Shown: piece by piece, positions 8,518 to 16,408 of the stretch | Layout of the letters: each line of letters opens with the position of its first letter | Position numbering within the stretch: position 1 is the stretch's first letter | Assembly (NCBI GenBank): GCA_016182045.1 | Contig: JACOYE010000002.1 | Location: 1-34,943 of the forward strand | DNA from: Candidatus Microgenomates bacterium | Lineage (GTDB): Bacteria; Patescibacteriota; Microgenomatia; Daviesbacterales; UBA10151 | Direction: 5' to 3' | Length of the DNA: 34,943 bases | Translations under genes and position numbers: made by a program | Notes under the pieces: model-generated | The model's database searches: none | What the model saw: the letters and a program-made list of their open reading frames with translations, nothing else | Told to the model about the DNA's origin: nothing

Positions 8518-8661
8518 GATAAAAATTTACAATGATTTAATGATTAATGTTTGAAAATTTAAGAATTGAACATTGATTGAAAATTGTTACTTGAAAATTG
8601 AAAATTATTCAAAGAGGTTTACCATTATTAGTAAACCATATAACTCATGTTCTGTCAAGCA

Positions 8662-9689
8662 TTAAATAGTGATCGAGATATTATTATTGTTGTTATTATT
8701 ATTATTGTTATTATTGTTGTTATTATTTTGAATAATCAGTGGGCTGGGTGGAAAAGTGGGGATGGTTGGTATTGGTGGCAGAGGACAAATCAAACTACCG
8801 CAAGTCAAGACTACATCTGAATCACAGGTATCGGTTAACTGACCGGAATAAAAGCATCCGGAAGGTGCATCCGGGCAGGAAATACTCCAGCAAGCACTCG
8901 CAGAAGGACAGGCAAAAAACCGACAACTATTGTTGGGGCTCTACCCACCAATGAGTCGTCAGGGCAACGTAGCAAATCGGCCGAACAAACCAAAGGGGTA
9001 GAAGTGATGTTCACAAAAGCCGAGCAGGTATCTCTGTTTCCAGCGGAATCAGTCACCCTCAGCCTAACTGAGGTATCCTGATAATAGGTTGTTGCAGCAG
9101 AACTGTCAAAAGCATCTTCAAATTGTCCGTCACCATTAAGATCCCAGGCATAGGACCTGACAAATTCTCCCCAAGAAACTTGGACAGAGGAAGAAAAACT
9201 GACAAAAAGTGGGGCTGGACCTGATGAAGATTGAGGGAAGATGGTACAGATTGGCCTGGTTGTTGTCTGGGGAGCAGCCACCGAAAAAGTGGCCTGGGCT
9301 ATTCCCCCACTGCCACACTGATTAAAGGCCCTGATGGACCAGATATAGCTGGTATTATCTTTTAAATTGTCAATGGTAATAGAAGTTCCCGGATAATTTC
9401 TGTTGGCATAGACAGTGTGGGTAGAACCAATTCTGACATTGATTGAATAGAAGCTCGCCCGCTCCACCGGGCTCCAAGACAGAGTAACAGATCTGGTACC
9501 TGCCGGGAAAATCTGTCCATTAGGTGATAAATTTGTAGGGCTTCCTGTGGGAGACTGACAAGTCTGGCTGTCAGCTGCCACCCTGACAGAATCATAATTG
9601 AAAGCGGCGAAAATGATATAGAGGGAAAGTAAAAAGAGCAGGATGCGAGAAAATCGTTTCCAAAATACCGTCTGCTTAATTCTGCTCAT
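8662..9689 (-). pseudogene. Secreted FnIII-like + PKD-domain protein with probable homopolymer frameshift; annotated ORF stops at 8835, restored frame runs to 8662
   Basis: MSRIKQTVFWKRFSRILLFLLSLYIIFAAF signal/TM; FnIII-like VTLSWSPVERASFYSINVRI; PKD-like PLFVSFSSS...SYAWDLNGDGQFEDAFDS. Adding one T to the T6 run (A6 on + strand near 8915-8920) gives GFFACPSASACWSISCPDAPSGCFYSGQLTDTCDSDVVLTCGSLICPLPP...IIQ(N)16ISITI*. Confidence 0.55.
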
Positions 9690-10902
9690 AGTGCCTATTG
9701 TATTCTCTTTTTTCCCAAAGGTAAATAGGACTGTTTTCCAAATCACCTTTGACCTTTTTGAAACTCCTCATTCTAAATCCGGCCGGAATGAAGGCCAAGG
9801 CTGTCCAGGCTAAAGCTGGCAAACCGGTTTTTGGCAACTCTTTAACTTGAACACCTGCCACCTGAGGAGCCTGAGCATAGACCACTGTTGGCTGAGCTGC
9901 CTCCACCACCCTAACTACTTCTCTAGGAGCTGATGCATTAATAGATATACTGTTGTTGTTTGTATTACTATTATTATTGGTGTTGTTATTGTTATTGGTC
10001 ACAGTGATAGGTGCGCCCTGCGGGGGAGGCGGAACCACCGGAGGCTGAACCACTCTACATCGAGAAGAGTCCACACAATCAAAGGGGCCTCTTTTCACCA
10101 CACTACAATCCCGTCTTCGCTCAAAATTAAAAGTACAAAGTTGAGCTCCCACACAGGATTGTTCAGTACTAATGGTTCTAATCCGACAAACATCCGGGGT
10201 AGGGGTGGGTTGAGCAGGCTGAACTTGAGCCGGTTGAGCACATAAAATAGTCCCATGACAGTTTTCATTTCCGCTATATTTGGAAGAAATGGCTTTAGGG
10301 CTGCCATCAGGCCATCTTTCTGACACCCAAGAGATATCATATGTCCACTGATTGCTACATTGAGGTTCTTGTCGTGAACCAAGCTGTCCAGGGGTGGGAC
10401 AGGCAGGCAGCTGAGCAGTCACAGGCTGTGGAGTAGGTGTAGGTTGGTAAACCACAGGCTGAGGCTGTGGAGCAGGCTGTTGATAACCACATCTGGTATC
10501 ATTTTGACAATTATATGGTCCACCTTCACCAGTATTACAAGTACTACCTTTCCATTGATTATATGTACACCACAAAGTGGTATTTGGCTCACAATGCTGG
10601 GTAATACCTGTTTGGTTATCAGGTTCACAAGTTGGAGCAGTTGGAGCCTGAGTTGGAGCCTGAGTAGGGGTTGGTGCGGGTTCCATTGGTATTTCTCCTG
10701 CATCATAACCTGGATTAGGACACCCCAGTTCATCTTCTCCTCCACAATTATCTTCATCAGCTAAGACAGCATTGGGACCTTTTTGAAAATTATCTCCTAA
10801 TACCATTTGCTGAGCACCTACCAGTAAAACCATGGCAGATAAACCTATCAGAAGGTATCTGGTAAATTTATTCCAAAAATTAATTGTAGTTTGTGTATTC
10901 AT
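9676..10902 (-). CDS. Secreted Cys-rich, Pro/Gln-rich, poly-Asn surface protein with LPKTG sortase-type signal
   Basis: N-terminal signal (YLLIGLSAMVLLVGAQQMVLG); duplicated Cys module (CTYNQWKGSTCNTGEGGPYNCQNDTRC / CTFNFERRRDCSVVKRGPFDCVDSSRC); TNNNNNTNNNSNTNNNSISIN; VKELPKTG + hydrophobic stretch + RMRSFKKVK. Confidence 0.7.
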   Translation of the reverse strand: MNTQTTINFWNKFTRYLLIGLSAMVLLVGAQQMVLGDNFQKGPNAVLADEDNCGGEDELGCPNPGYDAGEIPMEPAPTPTQAPTQAPTAPTCEPDNQTGITQHCEPNTTLWCTYNQWKGSTCNTGEGGPYNCQNDTRCGYQQPAPQPQPVVYQPTPTPQPVTAQLPACPTPGQLGSRQEPQCSNQWTYDISWVSERWPDGSPKAISSKYSGNENCHGTILCAQPAQVQPAQPTPTPDVCRIRTISTEQSCVGAQLCTFNFERRRDCSVVKRGPFDCVDSSRCRVVQPPVVPPPPQGAPITVTNNNNNTNNNSNTNNNSISINASAPREVVRVVEAAQPTVVYAQAPQVAGVQVKELPKTGLPALAWTALAFIPAGFRMRSFKKVKGDLENSPIYLWEKREYNRHYEQN

Positions 10903-10918
10903 GATTCTTTTATTAAGT

Positions 10919-11191
10919 TTAATCTGAAAATAGTCCTGGAGGTGCTACAGGAGCTAGTCCTACACCTCCCCGGCGATGTCTCAATAACCTAACCCAATAT
11001 ATTGGAGATCGCCATATTAAAGCCACAGTATTCCATAATCTGGTTCTGATTCTTGCTGGACGATTCAGAAGTAATCCCAAAGCCACTAACCATCCTGCCA
11101 AATCAATTCCCCATCTTGCGGGCGGTTCCACATCACGCTCGGTGACTTGATCAACTAACTTACCTGGCAAATCAGCCGCAGATTTTCCCAC
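10919..11191 (-). CDS. Small hypothetical protein with one TM-like segment; possibly the continuation of the upstream ORF in another frame
   Basis: GTG-start ORF. The frame stays open upstream (KDEVNDAEGQPAGFKLPEITIPDLSAAGE) with no ATG and overlaps the end of the 12254..11271 ORF. Confidence 0.45.
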   Translation of the reverse strand: MGKSAADLPGKLVDQVTERDVEPPARWGIDLAGWLVALGLLLNRPARIRTRLWNTVALIWRSPIYWVRLLRHRRGGVGLAPVAPPGLFSD

Positions 11192-11270
11192 TTCTCCTGC
11201 CGCGCTTAAATCAGGTATTGTGATTTCCGGTAGTTTAAAGCCTGCTGGCTGTCCTTCTGCATCATTTACC

Positions 11271-12254
11271 TCATCCTTTCCTCCACGATAGACTTTTATC
11301 TTCTTCCTCAGCTTTTTTAGCTTTATCAGCTTCCTCTTTTTGTTTTAATAAAGTTTTAACTTGTTCCCTTATAAGTTGTCTATTGGTCTCTGATATTATT
11401 TCTGCAGTCCCTGATGGGGCCTTAAATGAATTTAATTGATATCCTCTTAATTCCTTGACTGCTCGATCTACCCACATTCCCACAGGTAAAATTTGCAAAG
11501 TTTTATCATCAGCTATTTTATTTAACTCATCTACTCTGCTCTCTACTCTACCTGCTACATGAATCCTCGTTTTTCCTTTACTAATAATCGCTGGATAAGT
11601 AGCAAAATCATCATCTTCAGGCTTAGGAGCCGGAAAATGAAGCCACACCTTTAGCGCTGGGTGTCCATTTTCATCTTTTGTATTACATTCCCTGGCTGAT
11701 TTTTCATCTTCAAATGTCACTGTGGCGTGACTATACATCCCTCTATTCACCATATTATCAGAAGTAATTGGCTTTGGTCTGTTGGTGAGATCTATTCTAT
11801 CAGGATCGTCTTTAGGCAATCGAGCCAATTCAGCTAATCTTTTAGCTCCTTCTTGGTCATATGCTTGAACCTCTGTAAAGTTAGCTGCTCCCAAGGCAAA
11901 ATCAGTAGGATCAGTAATCTTTTCTCTTCCTAATGTAGGATGATCAACCACTTTAAAGCCTAAAGAAAGTACACTACCAGTACACAATTCAGCTGCTTCT
12001 GCTGATGTAATACCCTTAGTAAGAAACTCAATAGTTTCAGTAAGACTTAGTTTTTGAGTGTATGCTGAAGGATGATCTTGAAGCTCTGTAACAGCTGCAT
12101 TAATTAACTTATCTACACCACCAACTGCCAATAGTCCAAGAAAAGCTCTGCCACCTATATGAAAAGCTGGTCTAAGCCACTCCGGAGCCCCTCCTGATTT
12201 TCCATCTCTAACTTGCTCCTCAGATCCAAGTTCTACTCTATCTGGATTATTCAT
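11271..12254 (-). CDS. Hypothetical protein (orphan family by inspection)
   Basis: 327-aa ORF with consensus-like TTGACA-N17-TATAAT promoter upstream; no recognisable domain. Confidence 0.7.
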   Translation of the reverse strand: MNNPDRVELGSEEQVRDGKSGGAPEWLRPAFHIGGRAFLGLLAVGGVDKLINAAVTELQDHPSAYTQKLSLTETIEFLTKGITSAEAAELCTGSVLSLGFKVVDHPTLGREKITDPTDFALGAANFTEVQAYDQEGAKRLAELARLPKDDPDRIDLTNRPKPITSDNMVNRGMYSHATVTFEDEKSARECNTKDENGHPALKVWLHFPAPKPEDDDFATYPAIISKGKTRIHVAGRVESRVDELNKIADDKTLQILPVGMWVDRAVKELRGYQLNSFKAPSGTAEIISETNRQLIREQVKTLLKQKEEADKAKKAEEEDKSLSWRKG

Positions 12255-12266
12255 AAATCTTGGTGG

Positions 12267-12295
12267 ATTATACTATGGGATCTATGACTTGTCAA
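12267..12295 (-). promoter_or_regulatory. Consensus sigma70-type promoter TTGACA-N17-TATAAT
   Basis: Minus strand TTGACA (12295-12290), 17-nt spacer, TATAAT (12272-12267), then 12 nt to ATG at 12254. Confidence 0.85.
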
Positions 12296-12322
12296 GTCCC
12301 CCTTTTACAGAAAAGCTTAAAA

Positions 12323-12357
12323 CCGAGAATTTGTCCCTGCCCAAGACAAATTCTCGG
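12323..12357 (-). terminator. Perfect 13-bp hairpin, probable minus-strand intrinsic terminator
   Basis: CCGAGAATTTGTC / GACAAATTCTCGG arms, 9-nt loop, followed on the minus strand by TTTTAAGCTTTT. Confidence 0.6.
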
Positions 12358-12556
12358 ATCCAAACCTTCCTGCTCAGACCTCCTACTACCCAAATAAAAC
12401 CTTCTTTCTAAACTCTCACTTTTGAGGGTATTTTGTCCCCAATTTTTCAAAATAGAACCTAATTTGGGGTCTTGACAACCCCCTAAAATTTGATCTATTG
12501 TTAATTTAGAAAGTGTAGTTTCTCTGCTCTGAAATTATGCTTTCGAAATCAACAAA

Positions 12557-12604
12557 AGGGCATTGCTATTCGAGTCCGTCTGCGGTAGTAATGCTCTTTT
12601 TTTT
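12557..12604 (+). terminator. Intrinsic terminator-like hairpin (11 bp with G:U wobbles) + T8
   Basis: AGGGCATTGCT ... AGTAATGCTCT arms, loop includes CCG-TCTG-CGG, then TTTTTTTT. Confidence 0.65.
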
Positions 12605-12695
12605 AGTTTGGACTTTTCTGAATAACCTCTCTCTGTTAATTAAGTCTAATCTGACGAAAAATCCAGTTCGACCCTTAGTCTCACAATTTAAAAAG

Positions 12696-12774
12696 CAGCG
12701 AAGTCACAAGTAACAAAGCAATTTGAAGATACAGAATATTCTAGTCGAGCGGTGCTTTGTACTGTGACAAGCTG
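12696..12774 (+). ncRNA. Structured non-coding RNA candidate (long interrupted hairpin upstream of terminator)
   Basis: CAGC-GAA-GTCACA-AGTA-ACAAAGCA ... TGCTTTGT-AC-TGTGAC-AA-GCTG; no ORF in the region. Confidence 0.4.
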
Positions 12775-12796
12775 ATTATTCTATTCTTAATGTACA

Positions 12797-12839
12797 AAAA
12801 AAGGAAAGTGCGTCCGTCTGCTTCGCACTTTCCTTTTTT
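12797..12839. terminator. Bidirectional intrinsic terminator, 16-bp perfect stem
   Basis: AAAAAAGGAAAGTGCG / CGCACTTTCCTTTTTT, loop TCCGTCTGCTT. Confidence 0.85.
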
Positions 12840-12974
12840 CTAACCTCTAACCATTAAAATTAATTTTTGATCAACATCAGTCAAAATTTTCTTCACCTGT
12901 TCTGTCATAAAATCTACTCTTTTGATTCTTAACCTTTTTGATTTTTTGCCCAATGACAGTTTGTGCAAAACCAT
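12840..12974 (-). CDS. Candidate 44-aa basic small protein MVLHKLSLGKKSKRLRIKRVDFMTEQVKKILTDVDQKLILMVRG
   Basis: Complete ATG..TAG ORF ending at the bidirectional terminator; TTGACA (13012-13007) with weak -10 TAATGT (12989-12984) upstream. Below the length cutoff of the ORF track. Confidence 0.4.
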   Translation of the reverse strand: MVLHKLSLGKKSKRLRIKRVDFMTEQVKKILTDVDQKLILMVRG

Positions 12975-13173
12975 ATTAAATTAACATTACCACCAAAAAT
13001 ACTATTTGTCAAGTTTTTATTAACCCATAGGAAAATATATATCAAATTTCACCAGTCCCGTAGTTATTTAAAGAGGATATAATATAATATTTAGGTTGTT
13101 GCAATAAACCAAATAAGGGATATACTTTTAGATATTAACAAGAAATTTAGGGGTGTGGAAAACTTAGGAAATT

Positions 13174-14076
13174 TTATACTTTTTTCCCAAATATCATCCT
13201 GCCTTGAGGAATTTGCAGAATTTTGGTCACCTCAACCTCAATGGTTTGACCTATTCTTTCCGAAGCATCAGAGACCACCACCATGGTCCCGTCCGGCAAA
13301 TACCCCACTCCCTGAGAAGAATCTTTGCCTAAATGAACTATCTTCAGCTCCAACTTCTCACCCGGCAGACTGACTGTTTTTAGAGCATTAGAAAGCTCAT
13401 TGACATTCAACACCCCAATATTGGACACGGAGGCCACCTTATTTAAGTTAAAATCGGTGGTTAAAATCTTGCCATGCAAACCTTTGGCCAAATTGATCAG
13501 CTTATCATCGGCAGTTTTGCCGGTTTGATCCTTATCCCAAACTTCTATTTTTATCCCCTTGACCTTTTTCAAATCTTCCACCACCTCAAACCCCCTTCGC
13601 CCCCGTCTTCTTTTCAGATCATCTTTGGAATCCGCTACCTGCTGAAGCTCGGTTAAAATAAAGCGGGGCACCAAAATTAGCCCGGAAATAAAACCGGCTT
13701 TGGCAACATCTAAAACCCTACCGTCAATGATGGCCGAGGTATCCAGTATCAGGGGCTTGGTTATAGAAACAGATCCCACCTGAGGAGAGGGATGACCAAA
13801 TGGCAGGACGGGACGAGGCAGTTTAAGTATCTGATTGGAAACTTCAAAAGAAACCCTGTGCACCACAAAATTGAAAAGAGTCAGGGTGATTAGTTTAATA
13901 GATCTGGCCACAGAGGGAAAAACCAGATAGCCCACCCCGAAAGATGCTATAGTCACCAGTACTTTAATAAGAAAGGGGTTAGTCCCTTCCAAGGGCGGGA
14001 TTAACTCAGAATAGATGACTGCCAAAGTCCCAAAAATTACCGCCAAAATCAGGCGCAACACAAATATTAAGCGCAC
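13174..14076 (-). CDS. Membrane-anchored PIN domain + TRAM domain protein (YacL-like)
   Basis: TM N-terminus; LILDTSAIIDGRVLDVAKAGFISG...VPRFILTELQQVADS...DDKLINLAKGLHGKILTTDFNLNKVA (PIN); C-terminal TRAM-like GVGYLPDGTMVVVSDASERIGQTIEVEVTKILQIPQGRMIF. Confidence 0.9.
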   Translation of the reverse strand: MRLIFVLRLILAVIFGTLAVIYSELIPPLEGTNPFLIKVLVTIASFGVGYLVFPSVARSIKLITLTLFNFVVHRVSFEVSNQILKLPRPVLPFGHPSPQVGSVSITKPLILDTSAIIDGRVLDVAKAGFISGLILVPRFILTELQQVADSKDDLKRRRGRRGFEVVEDLKKVKGIKIEVWDKDQTGKTADDKLINLAKGLHGKILTTDFNLNKVASVSNIGVLNVNELSNALKTVSLPGEKLELKIVHLGKDSSQGVGYLPDGTMVVVSDASERIGQTIEVEVTKILQIPQGRMIFGKKV

Positions 14077-14169
14077 AGGATAAATCCTTTAGCAGAAAGA
14101 GGTTAAAACAATAACTTCCTGCCGAATATATTTTGCCATGACCCGTGATAAAATACAACCACCAAACTT

Positions 14170-14874
14170 ATGGCTACAGTCGTCTACTCCTGGATTTTAC
14201 CTGCTAAAAATGAGGCTTTCTCTCTCCCCCAGCTGATCAAGGAAATTAGACAGACCATGCAAAATAAAGCCTATGAAATTCTGACCATCAATGATGCCTC
14301 AACCGATAACTCTGGGGCCACCCTAAAAGCCCTCACCTCTCAAATCCCACAGCTTAAGATACTAAGCTTTAAATCTCACCAAGGTAAATGGGCAGCCCTT
14401 CGGGCAGGATTTGAAGTAGCCAAGGGGGAAATTATCATCACCTGTGATTCAGATTTACAGGATGATCCAAAGGAGGTTAATAAGCTTTTGGCTAAATTCA
14501 GCCAGGGTTATGATCTGGTTTCCGGTTGGAGAAAGATTAGACATGACACTTTCTATAAGGTGGCCATCTCCAGGCTGGGTAATTGGTTAGCTTCCACATT
14601 AACCAGTCACAGATTCCATGATTTAAATTCTTCTTTTAAAGTTTATCAAAGAAGGGTATTAAATTATCTCCCAAAAGAGGGTTCTTTATTAAGATTTTCC
14701 CTGCTGTTTGCTCATAAGTTAGGTTATAAAGTGGCTGAGGTACCAGTTAATCACCGTCCCCGCCTTTTTGGCAAATCCAAATTCGGCATAATTAAATATT
14801 TAAGGATAATTTATGATCTGATCCTGATACTGCTGCTTTTTTCAGGTTCAGGGAGAGTGAGAAGATTTAGCTAA
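14170..14874 (+). CDS. Family 2 glycosyltransferase (DPM/polyprenyl-phosphate sugar-like)
   Basis: SWILPAKNEAFSLPQLIKEIRQ...INDASTDNSGATL...IITCDSDLQDDPKEVNKLL. Confidence 0.88.
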   Translation: MATVVYSWILPAKNEAFSLPQLIKEIRQTMQNKAYEILTINDASTDNSGATLKALTSQIPQLKILSFKSHQGKWAALRAGFEVAKGEIIITCDSDLQDDPKEVNKLLAKFSQGYDLVSGWRKIRHDTFYKVAISRLGNWLASTLTSHRFHDLNSSFKVYQRRVLNYLPKEGSLLRFSLLFAHKLGYKVAEVPVNHRPRLFGKSKFGIIKYLRIIYDLILILLLFSGSGRVRRFS

Positions 14875-16383
14875 ATCATATAAGTAGATTGAAGCACCCG
14901 TTGTGTGGTATTCATCCAATTTTTTCCCCATCCTGTCAAGTTTACTGATAAAAAACTGTTCCTCAGTAACATCTGGTATTCCCTTTACATTAGCAACATG
15001 TGAGAAAACAAACCAGATTCTTCTTGAACCCTTAAGCTTCTCCATATCTTGAGCATATTCAGCTAATTTTTCACTGCTAGATATGCCCATAATTACAGCT
15101 GATTTTAAGCCCAATTTTTGAGAATAATAACGAAACCCTGGCGCTGCTGCATAATAAAGGTAGACTAAATCATCTTCCTGGTGTTTGGATTTATAATATT
15201 GCACCACTGACTCCATATCTTCTGACACCCTTGAGTGAGTTAAATAGTTAATATCTGAGATAATTGTTTTATAAAAGAATAAAATTATGAAAAGAGAATA
15301 AATAATATAGCTTCGGAAGGTGTCCCCTTGCGAACCTACACGCACGGAAGGCGTCGCCTTTTGAACGTAACTTTCAATAAACTCCACACCCTGAGCGAAC
15401 ATAATCAATAAAGAAGGCACTAAAAAGAGTAAAAACCTCCCAATAAATGGGTATACATGCAAGCTTGATGTTATTAAAGTTAAAACAAGTGGTGAAGTAA
15501 GTAAAGCCAATTTAAGCTTATTCTTTCTTAATAAGATACTTGCTCCAATTAAAACTATGATTAAACCCCTTCTAGGCCAGGAAAAATTCAAAGGATTGAT
15601 CATGAAATTAACAAAAGCATTAAAATACCATGTTAAATCCTCCTGACTTTTTGGTAATGGGGCAAAGGCAAAGCTCCAAAAACCAATTAGTCCTTGATTA
15701 CCTTCTAAACCTAACTTTATGGTTGTTAAATATGATGCTAGAAAACTTAATCCCCAAAGAACTTGAATAAAAATTATTTTCTTAAAATCAGCCCAATTTT
15801 TTGAAAAAAGTGAGTAAAAAGTCAATGTTAATCCCAATCCTGCCAAAACAAAAATAGCTGGATGGGAGAACCAGATCGATATTACTCCAATCCCAATCAA
15901 AATCCATATATTCTTGGGAAAATATTTTAATACTAAAAAATAAATTAACAAGGCAATAAATAAATCAAAAGAATATTGTTTAACCTCAGAAGAATAATAA
16001 ATTAAGCTATCTAAGATCGAGAAAATAAAGGTGGAAAAGACGGCTGTTTTTGGAGAAACAAAGTAACCGGCTACTTTGTAGAATAGAATCACAGACGAAA
16101 TGCCTGAAAGTAAGGGGAAAAACCTTAGAGACAGTTCACTTCCTCCAAAGATTACCACAGCTAATTTTTCCAGCCAGAAAAAGCCAATGGTAGCATAAAC
16201 AGGATCCATCTGTTGGGTAAGTTCCCAAAAAGATCTTTGGATAATGAATAATGCAAAGGCAGCCTCATCAAGCCATAAAGATCTGTCTGCCAAATACTCT
16301 TTTAACCTTAAAATTACTCCTAAATAAATAGCAATTTGAGCCCAAAATGGGGTATTTTTTAGAAGGCTGTACATATCTTTCAC
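14848..16383 (-). CDS. GT-C/PMT-like membrane glycosyltransferase
   Basis: Polytopic; early acidic motif LADRSLWLDEAAFA followed by many TM helices. Confidence 0.7.
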   Translation of the reverse strand: MKDMYSLLKNTPFWAQIAIYLGVILRLKEYLADRSLWLDEAAFALFIIQRSFWELTQQMDPVYATIGFFWLEKLAVVIFGGSELSLRFFPLLSGISSVILFYKVAGYFVSPKTAVFSTFIFSILDSLIYYSSEVKQYSFDLFIALLIYFLVLKYFPKNIWILIGIGVISIWFSHPAIFVLAGLGLTLTFYSLFSKNWADFKKIIFIQVLWGLSFLASYLTTIKLGLEGNQGLIGFWSFAFAPLPKSQEDLTWYFNAFVNFMINPLNFSWPRRGLIIVLIGASILLRKNKLKLALLTSPLVLTLITSSLHVYPFIGRFLLFLVPSLLIMFAQGVEFIESYVQKATPSVRVGSQGDTFRSYIIYSLFIILFFYKTIISDINYLTHSRVSEDMESVVQYYKSKHQEDDLVYLYYAAAPGFRYYSQKLGLKSAVIMGISSSEKLAEYAQDMEKLKGSRRIWFVFSHVANVKGIPDVTEEQFFISKLDRMGKKLDEYHTTGASIYLYDLAKSSHSP

Positions 16384-16408
16384 TTTTTAGTATATTCTAC
16401 ACTGCTTT

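Noticed and set aside
8739-8954. Plus-strand 71-aa ORF
   Set aside because: The opposite strand carries the frame-restored Cys-rich/poly-Asn tail, which matches the neighbouring protein's architecture.
11271-11273. UGA recoding (as in some CPR lineages) to explain the ORF break
   Set aside because: Reading through in the same frame meets a stop (TAA) soon after, and UGA appears as a normal terminator of other genes, e.g. 3325-3327.
12696-12774. tRNA or tmRNA-like identity for the long hairpin
   Set aside because: No cloverleaf, no tmRNA tag ORF and no T-arm in the right geometry; left as an unassigned structured RNA.
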